64,000 bases of DNA from Marinomonas sp. SBI8L (GCF_001624705.1 NZ_JSEO01000001.1:346307-410306); one strand, 5' to 3'. Positions 38,135-47,430 are shown, numbered from the stretch's first letter. A program made the numbers and translations. Notes: generated by a model not told the origin, from the letters alone.

Positions 38135-39277
38135 TTAACGTTTTTTAAGAACCAAACTACCAATAGAGTAACCAGCACCAAAAGAACAAATCACACCAAT
38201 ATCATCTTTTATCAAGTCTTCGTGATTTTTCGCAAAAGCAATAATTGAACCTGCAGAAGCCGTATTGGCAAAGGTATCCAATACTACAGGGGCTTCATCA
38301 GCTGTGGCATCTCTGCCTAATAAGCGTTTGCTGATCAATAAATTCATATTGATATTAGCCTGATGTAGCCACCAACGTCTCAATTGGGAAACTTGCACAC
38401 CCACGTCATTTAAGTGACTCTCGATATGCTCTGCCGCCATTGGACAGACTTCTTTAAAGACTTTACGGCCATTTTGATGAAAAAGCTTATCTGTCGCGAA
38501 TGGGTCTTCATCTGTGACTCTCGCAACATAACCAAAATTTGAACGAATATTATTTGAGTAAGAGGTTACGCAACGTGTACCTAATACATCAAAGCTATGT
38601 TCAGATTGACAAGTCCCAGCGGTTTCAACAACGACCGCTGTGGCAACATCACCAAAGATAAAGTGCGAATCTCTATCTGTGTAGTTCACTTGAGGAGAAG
38701 TTAATTCTGGGTTTATAACAAGCACACATTTAGCACTACCCGCCGCAACCGAATCATGGGCACGCTGCAAACCAAAGGTTGCAGCCGAACATGCCACTAA
38801 CATATCAAACCCAAAACCTTGAATACCGAGTTTTGCTTGCACTTCAATCGCGATAGCAGGATAAGAACGCTCAGTATAAGCACAGGCAACAATGACCATA
38901 TCAACATCAGCTGGCGTTTTATTTGCCGCAAGTAAGGCTTTCTCTGCTGCTGCAACCGCCATTTCAGCTTGATGGGAGAATTCATCATCCCCTCTCGCTT
39001 CAAGCTTAGGTCGCATACGATTGATATCTAATACACCTTCTTTTGAATAAATATAACGGCTTTTGATACCTGATGCTTTTTCAATAAACGCAGCGCTTGA
39101 TAAAGGTTTTGGACTTAATTCATCGGCTTCGATTTGGGCGGCATGATCAATATTGTATTGCGTTGCCCAAGCATTATAACTGTCGACTAATTCTTCATTG
39201 GTAATTGTATTAGCTGGCGTCCAAAGGCCAACTCCACTGATGACAACATTATTTTTATTACTGACTTGGTTTTCCAT
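38135..39277 (-). CDS. Beta-ketoacyl-ACP synthase III-type enzyme (PA3286-like)
   Basis: 380 residues of the FabH-type thiolase fold. The catalytic triad is visible: Cys in MLVACSAATFG (about 160), His in WWLHQANINMN (about 305) and Asn in FANTASAGS (about 337). The long N-terminal part (ISGVGLWTPANTITNEEL, FIEKASGIKSRYIY) matches the beta-ketodecanoyl-ACP synthase of Pseudomonas aeruginosa PA3286, which channels octanoyl-CoA into fatty acid synthesis. That function is inferred by resemblance. I use ATG 39277 over 39304. It lies next to the siderophore operon but has its own terminator, so I do not include it in that pathway. Confidence 0.85.
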   Translation of the reverse strand: MENQVSNKNNVVISGVGLWTPANTITNEELVDSYNAWATQYNIDHAAQIEADELSPKPLSSAAFIEKASGIKSRYIYSKEGVLDINRMRPKLEARGDDEFSHQAEMAVAAAEKALLAANKTPADVDMVIVACAYTERSYPAIAIEVQAKLGIQGFGFDMLVACSAATFGLQRAHDSVAAGSAKCVLVINPELTSPQVNYTDRDSHFIFGDVATAVVVETAGTCQSEHSFDVLGTRCVTSYSNNIRSNFGYVARVTDEDPFATDKLFHQNGRKVFKEVCPMAAEHIESHLNDVGVQVSQLRRWWLHQANINMNLLISKRLLGRDATADEAPVVLDTFANTASAGSIIAFAKNHEDLIKDDIGVICSFGAGYSIGSLVLKKR

Positions 39278-39598
39278 AGGATTTACTCGTGTTTTGTCAA
39301 TCATTTAGTAACATTGTCTCGTAACTGAAACAATTAGTCCATTTACATTATGTTGATATTGTTAATAATAACTATAAGTAATAACTATAATTTACCTTTT
39401 TCTTCTTCTTTCTTTTGTATAGCACAAATTATCTTAATTAAATTTATCCAGCGCTTCCTTAAGCTAGCAAAAAACCAACAACCTGTAGCCATTTGCTTGA
39501 TTCATAAACAAAATTAATAAGTGAGTTACAAAAAACGTTATTGAGGCTTGCCTATCTCTAGCATATGCTTAAATGACTAAAAGGAAGGAGACGCTGTG

Positions 39599-40747
39599 AT
39601 GAAACAAAATCATACCGCTTTAATTCTCTCTGGCGGCGGCGCTAGAGCGGCTTATCAAGTTGGCGTTTTATCAGCAATAGGTAAGATGATGCCTAAACAC
39701 TCCAGTATCCCCTTTCCTATCCTATGTGGTACCTCTGCCGGCGCACTTAACGCCGCCATGTTGGCATCTAATGCTGATAACTTTACTCGGGCAATCAGTA
39801 AGCTGGCCTATCTTTGGCGCCATTTATCACCGGATCAGATTTATCATGTGGATTCTCTATCTATGATGTCTTCTGTGAGTCGGATTCTGTTGTCTTTATT
39901 TCAACAGGGTAACCCAAAACAACAACTTTCTTTGCTCAACAATCAGCCGCTTAGGCAATTATTACAGCGTTTTTTAGATCTTGATCGTATCAACACTTGC
40001 ATTCATAGAAAGCATTTACGTGCCCTTAGCATCACAGCCATGAGCTATAGCTCAGGTAAAACCACTAGCTTTTTTCAGGGGACTTCAAGCCTTGAGAACT
40101 GGGAAAACAACCGTAACCTGGGGTTAAGAAGCAGACTAACTTATAACCACTTACTCGCCTCCAGCGCCATACCGACTATTTTCCCTGCTCAAAAAATTGG
40201 GGAACATTATTTTGCCGATGGCGCAATGAGACAACAATCTCCTATTAGCCCTGCACTTCACTTAGGCGCTAAGAAGGTCATGATTATTGGTGTCAGTGGT
40301 AATCGTGCACCAAAACATTGGCACAACGAAATGGCCAGACCTCACCCTCCGTCTATTGCTCAAATCACTGGCCAACTACTTAACAGTGCTTTCATTGATA
40401 ATCTTGAAGATGATATTCAGCAGCTAGAACGCATAAACCAGCTGAGCATGAATCAACCTCAGAGTAATTACGAGCCGATTGATACCTTAATCATTTCGCC
40501 CTCTGTCGAATTAGACCAATTAGCCGCACAGCATTATTCGGATCTACCTCGCAGCTTGAAATATGTCATGAGCTCTATTGGTGCTACCCCTAAAGCCGGT
40601 GGAAGTTCGGCGGCAAGCTACCTTCTTTTCACTAAAGATTATTGCCGTAGCCTGATTGAGTTAGGACAAAAAGATGCCAATTGGGAAAAAGATAAAATCA
40701 TGTCTTTTTTAAATATACCGGTTCATGAGAAGCCTGTTTACGAATAA
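39599..40747 (+). CDS. Patatin-like phospholipase
   Basis: 382 residues. The oxyanion loop GGGARAAYQVG is at about 13-23, the nucleophile elbow GTSAG near 45-49, and the Asp of the catalytic dyad in DGAMRQQSP near 206. All catalytic features of a patatin (Ser-Asp) lipase are present. No signal peptide is seen, so it is likely cytoplasmic or membrane-associated and acts on phospholipid acyl chains. AAGGAGG-like sequence (AAGGAAGGAG) precedes the ATG; an in-frame GTG lies 3 bases earlier. It is a single gene, divergent from the KAS III gene. Confidence 0.9.
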   Translation: MKQNHTALILSGGGARAAYQVGVLSAIGKMMPKHSSIPFPILCGTSAGALNAAMLASNADNFTRAISKLAYLWRHLSPDQIYHVDSLSMMSSVSRILLSLFQQGNPKQQLSLLNNQPLRQLLQRFLDLDRINTCIHRKHLRALSITAMSYSSGKTTSFFQGTSSLENWENNRNLGLRSRLTYNHLLASSAIPTIFPAQKIGEHYFADGAMRQQSPISPALHLGAKKVMIIGVSGNRAPKHWHNEMARPHPPSIAQITGQLLNSAFIDNLEDDIQQLERINQLSMNQPQSNYEPIDTLIISPSVELDQLAAQHYSDLPRSLKYVMSSIGATPKAGGSSAASYLLFTKDYCRSLIELGQKDANWEKDKIMSFLNIPVHEKPVYE

Positions 40748-40875
40748 CTCATTTTTCTTTGTGATTAGATTTTTTGCTAAATCATCACTTAATTTCTACT
40801 TAAACCCTAAACCCGTTAATTAAGAACTTGCTTATAAAGCACACATATTGGGCCTTTGAGCCCCCTTTCAAAAAA

Positions 40876-40915
40876 CTGACATCTAACCGTCATATGTTTG
40901 CACTAAATCAGTCAT
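40876..40915 (+). promoter_or_regulatory. Pho box array (PhoB sites)
   Basis: CTGACATCTAA CCGTCATATGT matches the 11-base direct-repeat PhoB consensus CTGTCAT-4-CTGTCAT. Units begin at 40876 and 40887. Less perfect units continue in phase at 40898 (TTGCACT) and 40909 (CAGTCAT), overlapping a likely -10 (CATAAT, 40913). The array ends 66 bases before the phytase-like gene and predicts phosphate-starvation induction. Confidence 0.65.
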
Positions 40916-40981
40916 AATAAATCGGCACTATCTAATCTAACCAAATCACATAAAGCCATAACTTGTTAACAAGAGGTTAGA

Positions 40982-43180
40982 ATGAAAACCACTTTGCTGT
41001 CTCAAAAACGTGCAATGAAACATTTACCTAAAACCCTATTGGGTTTAGCTATTATCTCAGCGATGGGCTCAGCTCAAGCTGAATCATTTAACCGTATCGC
41101 GACTTGGTCGGTTAAAGACAACCTACCAACTCATCTTGCACAAAGCACAGAAACATCAGCAGAAATCATTACAGCAAGTAAAGATGGCAACACCTTAATT
41201 TATTCTGATAGCCCATTAGGTGGTCTTGGCTTTATTGATATCAAAAACGCTAATGCACCAAAGGCCGCTGGTTTTCTTGCCCTTGATGGCGAACCGACAT
41301 CGGTTTCAACTACAAAAAAGTATGCTTTAACTGGGGTTAACACCTCAGCAAGTTACACGGCGCCAAGTGGTAAAATTAGCGCGATTGATCTAAACACCCA
41401 TAAAGAAATAAGATCTTGTGACCTTGGCGGCCAACCAGACTCAGTCGCAGTATCTAAAGATGAGAAGTTTGTTGCCATCGCCATTGAAAACGAACGTGAT
41501 GAAGACCTAAACGATGGCGCCATGCCACAATATCCTGCAGGTAACCTTGTCATTTTGCCACTAGATCAAGGTTTACCAGTATGCACTCAGAAGAAAATGG
41601 TAGACCTTAGAGGTCTAGCAAAAGTTGCCCCTACCGATCCAGAGCCTGAATTTGTTGACTTTAATGACGCCAACGAAATCGTAGTGACACTACAAGAAAA
41701 CAACCATCTCGTTGTTGTTGACGCTGCAAGCGGTAAGATCTTGTCACACTTCCCTGCAGGTGCTGTAAACCTTAACAATGTTGACCTGAAAGAAGAAAGA
41801 GCCCTGACATTTGATGGCCAACAAGTACAAAGAAAGCGTGAACCTGATGCGGTTCAATGGCTAGATAATGATCGCTTTGTTACCGCCAACGAAGGTGATT
41901 TTGAAGGTGGATCCCGTGGCTTCACCATCTTTAATAAACAAGGTGATGTGTTATTTGAGTCAGGCTTAGAGCTTGAGTATCGCATGGCAATGGCAGGTCA
42001 CTATCCTGATAAACGCTCAGGTAATAAAGGTGTAGAGCCTGAAGGCCTTGAAGTGGCTAGCTTTAACGGTGAGACCTATATTTTTGTGTTAGCAGAACGT
42101 GCTGGCCTTGTGGGTGTTTATAAAGATACAGGTGCTAAACCTGAGTTTGTACAACTTTTACCTTCAGGTATTGCACCAGAAGGAGCCATTGCGATTCCTG
42201 GTCGTAACCTATTTGTCACAGCGAACGAAAAAGACTTAATCGAAGATAAAGGCCCTCGCTCTCACGTGATGATCTACCAACGTAGCCAAAACGCAGCAGC
42301 CTATCCGCAAATTGAATCTGTGATGAATGGTGACCGTCCTCTTGGTTGGGGCGCATTATCTGGCCTTGTTAGTGATACCAAGCAGAGCAAAAAATTCTAT
42401 GCTGTTAACGATAGTTTTTATCGTAACCAAGCAAGTATCTTCACTATAGATGCAAACACGACACCGGCAAAAATCATCAGCGCCCTACCAGTTTTAAGAG
42501 ACGGTTTACCTGCTCAAAAGCTTGACCTTGAAGGGATCACAAATGATGGTAAAGGTGGTTTCTGGGTAGCGTCTGAAGGTCGTACAGATCGTTTAACACC
42601 CCATGCGATTTACAACATCAACAAAAAAGGTGAAATCAAAAAAGAAATCCCTTTCCCAGCTGAGCTACTAGCAGTTGAAAAGCGTTTTGGTGCTGAAGGC
42701 ATTACCCGAATAGGCGATACCCTATGGATTGCGATTCAACGTCAATGGAAGGATGACCCAAAAAACACCACCAAGCTGGTTTCATATAACACTAAAACCA
42801 AAGAATGGGGTGCGGTTCGCTATCCTACACAAGAAAGCAAAAAGGGCTGGGTTGGTTTATCTGAAATCACGGCTCACGGTGATTGGGTATACATAATAGA
42901 GCGTGACAACCAAATAGATGACAACGCAAAAATTAAGCGTTTATACAAGGTTGCAGTCTCTCAGTTAAAACCAGCCAAATTAGGCTCTAAAATGCCTTTG
43001 GTTAAAAAAGAGTTAGCCCACGACTTCATCCCTAACCTGAAAGAAGGTAATGGCTATGTTACTGACAAGATCGAAGGCTTTGCAATTGACAGCAAAGGCG
43101 TAGGTTTTGCACTAACCGATAATGACGGTGTGGATGACAGCTCTGGCGAGACACTTTTCTTTACTATCGGAAAAATGTAA
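40982..43180 (+). CDS. Secreted esterase-like/phytase-family protein
   Basis: 732 residues. A signal peptide ends near residue 33 (AIISAMGSAQA). The N-terminal part (about 45-440) is a beta-propeller-like domain with repeated blocks such as GGLGFIDIKNAN, ISAIDLNT and VVVDAASGKILSHF, plus PDAVQWLDNDRFVTANEGD. The C-terminal part (about 450-730) has the 'esterase-like activity of phytase' layout: LSGLVSDTKQSKKFYAVNDS, LDLEGITNDGKGGFWVASEG, GWVGLSEITAHGDWVYIIERD, and DKIEGFAIDSKG. It is exported and probably releases phosphate from organic esters. This is supported by the Pho box array upstream. Substrate is unknown. Confidence 0.82.
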   Translation: MKTTLLSQKRAMKHLPKTLLGLAIISAMGSAQAESFNRIATWSVKDNLPTHLAQSTETSAEIITASKDGNTLIYSDSPLGGLGFIDIKNANAPKAAGFLALDGEPTSVSTTKKYALTGVNTSASYTAPSGKISAIDLNTHKEIRSCDLGGQPDSVAVSKDEKFVAIAIENERDEDLNDGAMPQYPAGNLVILPLDQGLPVCTQKKMVDLRGLAKVAPTDPEPEFVDFNDANEIVVTLQENNHLVVVDAASGKILSHFPAGAVNLNNVDLKEERALTFDGQQVQRKREPDAVQWLDNDRFVTANEGDFEGGSRGFTIFNKQGDVLFESGLELEYRMAMAGHYPDKRSGNKGVEPEGLEVASFNGETYIFVLAERAGLVGVYKDTGAKPEFVQLLPSGIAPEGAIAIPGRNLFVTANEKDLIEDKGPRSHVMIYQRSQNAAAYPQIESVMNGDRPLGWGALSGLVSDTKQSKKFYAVNDSFYRNQASIFTIDANTTPAKIISALPVLRDGLPAQKLDLEGITNDGKGGFWVASEGRTDRLTPHAIYNINKKGEIKKEIPFPAELLAVEKRFGAEGITRIGDTLWIAIQRQWKDDPKNTTKLVSYNTKTKEWGAVRYPTQESKKGWVGLSEITAHGDWVYIIERDNQIDDNAKIKRLYKVAVSQLKPAKLGSKMPLVKKELAHDFIPNLKEGNGYVTDKIEGFAIDSKGVGFALTDNDGVDDSSGETLFFTIGKM

Positions 43181-43199
43181 AACTCGTTGAGCAAAAAAG

Positions 43200-43218
43200 G
43201 CCAGACATTATGTCTGGC
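43200..43218 (+). terminator. Terminator of the phytase-like gene
   Basis: GCCAGACA and TGTCTGGC pair around TTA, followed by ATTTTTATTT. It is 20 bases after the stop codon. Confidence 0.85.
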
Positions 43219-43323
43219 ATTTTTATTTAAAATACGGCCCCTTCTGGATTAGGCCCTTTCACTCAATCACAAACCAATTTAAAAATATAAAACTAAAATT
43301 TAATACTCAAAATTTTGTAAAAC

Positions 43324-43668
43324 TTATTTTGCGTTATTTAAACTAAAAGCCAAAAATATAGTTAAAAAACCTGCTAAGAAAAACACCATGATGCCCAACA
43401 AAATACGGCTTAACCACTGAACCTCTTTATCTTTGCAATAACGCCACTCCTGTTTAAAGAGAAACTTAACAAAGGTTAGATTACTGGTAACTGGATTAAA
43501 ACTTAGCAGCGTTGGTCTACCTAAAGCATCGAAAACCTTAGGAAACTTCAATTCCAATACTTTAAAAACACGGTAAGTTAGCAACAGCCAAATTAGAAAA
43601 GAACAAAAAAGCACGATGACAGATAAAGTAACAAAGGTTTCCAATCCTAACTCCTTAATGCCAAACAA
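43324..43668 (-). CDS. Small two-helix membrane protein, UspB-like topology
   Basis: 114 residues, no certain family. A hydrophobic helix spans about 12-32 and another about 88-108. Between them is a basic loop with FPKVFDALGRPTLLSFNP and FLFKQEWRYCKDKEVQWLSR. The size, two-helix layout and 'lG.P' plus 'fLf..e' pattern recall universal stress protein B and similar small membrane proteins of marine proteobacteria, but this is a weak resemblance. It is a single minus-strand gene, convergent with the phytase-like gene. AAGGAG-like sequence is seen before the ATG (TTAAGGAGTT on the minus strand), supporting translation. Confidence 0.65.
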   Translation of the reverse strand: MFGIKELGLETFVTLSVIVLFCSFLIWLLLTYRVFKVLELKFPKVFDALGRPTLLSFNPVTSNLTFVKFLFKQEWRYCKDKEVQWLSRILLGIMVFFLAGFLTIFLAFSLNNAK

Positions 43669-44010
43669 TAATGCAGAGCATATTAAACAAGAGACATATG
43701 TAAAGTAAGCGAAAAGAAAGGTACCACATTCATTCCAAACTTAAGAGTTTAGTTGGGAAAAGTTACTCTTTTTTAGTCACCTACAGATATAAAGTTTAGC
43801 AAAAATTATTAAACTGACTGTGAAGTGAGTCAGAGAATTGGAAATTTAAAACCTATTCTATTGCTTTGAAACTAAAAATACGCAGTCTAAATAGCCAGAT
43901 ATTATTGTAAAGAAAATCATGTATTTAGATTTAGGGTATTTCAAACACATGTATTCTATCGCCACTTAATTAATTCTTTATCTTAAGTAGTCTAATTAAT
44001 GCTTTTTACA
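43669..44010. other. 342-base AT-rich intergenic region
   Basis: No reading frame, hairpin of note or known motif was found. It should hold the promoter of the small membrane protein gene and the 3' untranslated region of the second NCS2 permease gene. Confidence 0.5.
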
Positions 44011-45294
44011 CTAGGGCTTTCCCGGTAACACAAGGTTCATTGCCAGTGCCACCAAAGAGCCTGTCGTAATGCCTGACGCCAAGACAACCTGCATTACTTC
44101 AGGTAAATGCGCCAGCAACTCAGGCCTTACGGTTACCGCCATACCCGCACAAATCCCCATAGCTACAATGGCGCTATTACGTTTACTCTGCTCTGTTTTG
44201 GCTAATATCTTTACGCCGCCAGACACTATCATGGCGAAAATCACCAATCCTGCTCCGCCTAAAACAGGTAAAGGGATAATCACAACCAAGGCAGCCAGCA
44301 CAGGAAACAAGCCAGCGAGCACCAACATCCCCCCTGTTAGCGCCACCACATGACGGCTTGCAACTCCAGTCATGCTAACAATGCCCACATTTTGAGAGAA
44401 AGAAGATAAAGGCGTGGTAGAACAGGTTGATGCCAAAGCCGAACCTAGCCCTTCACATAGAATTCCACGGGAAAGCTTCTTACCCGTCAGCTTGGTGTTA
44501 GTGACATCAGATAAAGCGAGGAAGTCACCAGTAGACTCTATGGTGGTCACCAGATAAGCGATCGACATTCCAATAATGCCACTCACAGGGAAACTCATAC
44601 CAAAATGAAACGGGCTAGGTAAAGCCACCCAAGCGGCCTCTTTTACCGGATTAAAATCAACCACCCCCATAAAAATGCAGGCAATAAAGCCTATTATCAT
44701 GCCCAATAAAGCAGCCGAGGCAGAAATAATACCGCGCCCCCATTGAGACAGAGCCATCACCACAACAAGGACTAAAAAGCCAATAGTGAGGTTATCTAGG
44801 GTGGCATAACCTGGCTCCCCTACTTGTCCACCAGCAAACCAATCTACCGCAACAGGAATAAGAGATAAGCCGATGAGAGTCACAACTGTCCCTGTCACAA
44901 TAGGCGGAAAGAGCTTTCGAATACTGGCCATATAAAAGCTGCCAATAATCATCACTAGAGATGATACAAGTGCAGAGCCTAAAATGCCTTCAACACCATG
45001 CTCTAGTCCTATGGCAATGGATACGCCTACAAAGGTAAAACTGGTTCCCATAACACTGGGCAAACGTATCCCTAAAGACCCAACGCCCTTACATTGAATA
45101 AAGGTCACCACACCCGAGATCAACATGGCGGCATTCACCAAAACCACCTTATCTTGAGTTGATAATTCCAGCACACCACCCACCACTAAAGGCACAGCAA
45201 TAATTGCTCCTAATGCCGCTAACAAGTGTTGGGCCGCTAAAATTAGTGCCGTGAATATGGGTGGCTTTTCTTCCACCTTATAAAAAAGAGACAT
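44011..45294 (-). CDS. NCS2 family nucleobase permease, copy 2
   Basis: 427 residues with 12 or more membrane helices. NCS2 signature features are QHLLAALGAIIAVPLVVGG near the N-terminus, the substrate-site helix SIAYLVTTIESTGDFLALSD (about 235-254) with its conserved Glu, and SSFSQNVGIVSMTGVASRHV, matching the conserved NxG of the family. NCS2 proteins are proton- or sodium-coupled importers of uracil, xanthine or uric acid. The ESTGDFLALSDVT signature is closer to purine (xanthine/uric acid) members than to UraA, but this is a guess. It is a close paralogue of the next gene upstream (45454-46782), separated from it by a terminator. Confidence 0.9.
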   Translation of the reverse strand: MSLFYKVEEKPPIFTALILAAQHLLAALGAIIAVPLVVGGVLELSTQDKVVLVNAAMLISGVVTFIQCKGVGSLGIRLPSVMGTSFTFVGVSIAIGLEHGVEGILGSALVSSLVMIIGSFYMASIRKLFPPIVTGTVVTLIGLSLIPVAVDWFAGGQVGEPGYATLDNLTIGFLVLVVVMALSQWGRGIISASAALLGMIIGFIACIFMGVVDFNPVKEAAWVALPSPFHFGMSFPVSGIIGMSIAYLVTTIESTGDFLALSDVTNTKLTGKKLSRGILCEGLGSALASTCSTTPLSSFSQNVGIVSMTGVASRHVVALTGGMLVLAGLFPVLAALVVIIPLPVLGGAGLVIFAMIVSGGVKILAKTEQSKRNSAIVAMGICAGMAVTVRPELLAHLPEVMQVVLASGITTGSLVALAMNLVLPGKP

Positions 45295-45384
45295 TCACCT
45301 TCCTTAAAAGGGTACAAACAAGGGCAAGGCCCAGATAATAGAATCAAGCAGTTTAACAAAACTAAGTGTCTGATCACACAATGA

Positions 45385-45419
45385 AAAACACCTTGCCAGC
45401 TAAGCCAACAAGGTGTTTT
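45385..45419 (-). terminator. Terminator between the two NCS2 permease genes
   Basis: AAAACACCTTG pairs with CAAGGTGTTTT around a 13-base loop, with T-rich flanks. It follows copy 1, so copy 2 needs its own promoter in 45295-45384 or depends on read-through. Confidence 0.8.
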
Positions 45420-45453
45420 ATTTAAACAAAGTAACTAAGAAGTGTTAACTCAA

Positions 45454-46782
45454 TTAAGCTTGCGCTAATTCAGTCGCATCATCGTCTTCTGTTACTTCAA
45501 CTTCACGTCCTGGTAAGAAGAGGTTCAAACCCAATGCGACCAAGGAACCTGTTGTAATACCTGAAGCAAAAATCACCTTCATAAATTCAGGTAAGTTCGC
45601 TAATAATTCAGGCCTTACTGTCACGGCCATTCCAGCGCCAATACCTACCGCAACGATAATGCCATTGCGCTTACTATGAGCGGTTTTAGACAGAATATTT
45701 ACCCCAGCAGTAATAATCATAGCGAACATTACTAATCCAGCACCGCCTAATACAGACAGAGGAATAATCACAATCAAAGCCGCTAATACAGGAAATAGTC
45801 CAGCCAATACCAACATTAAGCCAGTAATCGCAACCACATAACGGCTAGCAACCCCAGTCATACCAACAATGCCAACATTCTGCGAGAAAGATGAGAAAGG
45901 TGTGGTAGAGAAAACAGACGCTAGCGCCGACCCCAAACCATCGCACAAAATACCGCGAGACAATTTTTTACCAGTTAGCTTGGTTTTCGTCACATCGGAT
46001 AAGGCTAAGAAATCACCCGTCGATTCAATGATAGTGACAAAATAAGCGATCGACATACCAATAATGCCACTAATAGGAAAGGCTAAACCAAAGTGAAGTG
46101 GGCTAGGCAAAGCAATCAATTCAGCCTCTTTCACAGGGGCGAAATCAACCAAACCAAGCATGATACAAGCGATAAAGCCCAATACTATGCCAATCACAAC
46201 CGCCGATGCAGCAAAAATACCACGACCAAATTGAGACAGAACAATCACAGTAAAGAGCACAAAGAAACCTATCATAAGGTTGCTTATCGAAGCATAACCT
46301 TCTTGCCCTACTTGACCACCTGCAATCCAATCAACAGCAACAGGAATCAAGGTTAAGCCGATCAAGGTCACCACAGTCCCTGTTACCACAGGGGGAAAAA
46401 GCTTGCGAATCACTGGCATAAAAAAACTACCAATAATCATGACAAGAGAAGCCACTAAAGCGGACCCTAATATCCCAGCAACCCCATGCTCAAAACCAAT
46501 GGCAATAGATACCCCCACAAAGGTAAAACTGGTACCCATAACACAAGGTAAGCGTATCCCCACAGGGCCAGCACCACGACATTGGATAATAGTCACCACA
46601 CCAGAAATCAACATAGCAGCATTCACTAATACCACCATATCTGAAGTAGAAAGACCGAGGACACCGCCAACAACAAGTGGTACAGCGATAATGGCGCCTA
46701 ATGCAGCAAGCAAATGCTGGGCAGCCAAAAGGATAGAGGTCGCCACAGGTGGCTTATCTTCAACTTTATACAAGAGTTCCAT
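45454..46782 (-). CDS. NCS2 family nucleobase permease, copy 1
   Basis: 442 residues, closely similar to copy 2 along its whole length (for example LLAAQHLLAALGAIIAVPLV and the ESTGDFLALSDVTKTKLTG segment are shared). It ends in a longer acidic tail (EVEVTEDDDATELAQA). The NCS2 fold of 14 helices, the conserved Glu of the substrate site and the NVGIVGMTGVASRYV motif are intact. GGAGGG lies at a good distance before the ATG. Unlike copy 2 it is preceded by a long, highly structured leader (46828-46999), so the two copies are likely regulated differently. It probably imports a purine or a related base. Confidence 0.9.
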   Translation of the reverse strand: MELLYKVEDKPPVATSILLAAQHLLAALGAIIAVPLVVGGVLGLSTSDMVVLVNAAMLISGVVTIIQCRGAGPVGIRLPCVMGTSFTFVGVSIAIGFEHGVAGILGSALVASLVMIIGSFFMPVIRKLFPPVVTGTVVTLIGLTLIPVAVDWIAGGQVGQEGYASISNLMIGFFVLFTVIVLSQFGRGIFAASAVVIGIVLGFIACIMLGLVDFAPVKEAELIALPSPLHFGLAFPISGIIGMSIAYFVTIIESTGDFLALSDVTKTKLTGKKLSRGILCDGLGSALASVFSTTPFSSFSQNVGIVGMTGVASRYVVAITGLMLVLAGLFPVLAALIVIIPLSVLGGAGLVMFAMIITAGVNILSKTAHSKRNGIIVAVGIGAGMAVTVRPELLANLPEFMKVIFASGITTGSLVALGLNLFLPGREVEVTEDDDATELAQA

Positions 46783-46827
46783 AGAACCCTCCTTTTATTT
46801 TTATATTATTGTTAATCAAATAGTTAG

Positions 46828-46999
46828 CCGGATGAACCGTGCTAAAAACCCGATAAGGTCACCAAGAACAAAAGTGTTAACCTTGCTCAACCGGATGCAC
46901 CGTATTGATTAGGGTTAACAGGCTCTCCCTAATGGAGAACGAAACAGCTGAACCTCTTGGTCACAGTTCAACTGCTGGGTTTACCTTGTAATCACAAGG
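46828..46999 (-). promoter_or_regulatory. Structured leader upstream of NCS2 permease (candidate RNA regulator)
   Basis: Read on the minus strand toward the permease, the leader holds: a 6-bp hairpin CCTTGT/ACAAGG (46984-46999); a bulged stem CAGC..GCTG with inner TGAAC/GTTCA (46945-46977); TCTCC/GGAGA (46924-46938); and a competing pair ATTAGGG/CCCTAAT (46908-46914 with 46927-46933) that shares bases with the last. Next come ACGGTGCATCCGG (46903-46891), a bulged stem AAGGT-CAC/GTG-ACCTT (46855-46884), and a near repeat ACGGTTCATCCGG (46840-46828). The permease Shine-Dalgarno follows about 30 bases later. I match it to no known riboswitch. 47000-47389 holds nothing further I can name. Confidence 0.45.
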
Positions 47000-47389
47000 C
47001 AAAACTAAGCTAATAAAAACGCTAACATTCAGCGCTCTCTTACCCATTCCTCATTTCCTGTAAAAATAAAAAAAGTGGAAATCTCTCATAGAGGCAAACT
47101 GTTCATTTCTGGCCTAGTGCCAGTGGCGAGCAATGGGCAAAGCTAATTAAAATCAAAGCAACAAGGGTTTTGTGCCTAAAAGTTTCGTTAAAACATACCT
47201 CCTATAAGGTTCGAATAGTCACAAAAGTAACTGGCTTTAAATCAAATTGGATTTTTGCAGGTTAATTCGGTTTTTCAGGAAAGTCTAGATCAAGTCACAT
47301 TGTGAAACGGCTAATCAAATTTTCACAAAGAAGAATCACCCTTAAGCTTGAGTTATTCGTAAAGGATCGTTGAAAGGTAAAACAAAAAA

Positions 47390-47417
47390 AGCCTCTTAAG
47401 AAACATCCTAAGAGGCT
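47390..47417 (-). terminator. Terminator of the PI-PLC/lectin gene
   Basis: AGCCTCTTA (47390-47398) pairs with TAAGAGGCT (47409-47417). On the minus strand the stem is followed by seven T. It lies about 110 bases after the stop of the 47526-49115 gene. Confidence 0.85.
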
Positions 47418-47430
47418 AAAAAGGGAGGAG

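Noticed and set aside
38135-39277. KAS III as part of the siderophore operon
   Set aside because: It has its own strong terminator before the Fur-box promoter and matches a fatty-acid synthesis enzyme rather than an NRPS/PKS partner.
46403-46912. Plus-strand open frame of 169 codons antisense to the NCS2 permease and its leader
   Set aside because: It mirrors a hydrophobic helix-rich gene on the other strand, has no family motif, and has no ribosome binding site of note. Antisense frames of this kind are common opposite membrane proteins.
46783-47000. Purine, guanidine (ykkC) or PreQ1 riboswitch before the NCS2 permease
   Set aside because: I could not find the conserved cores of these classes. 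The ACGGT..CATCCGG repeats are only superficially like guanidine-II hairpins, which have ACGR loops.
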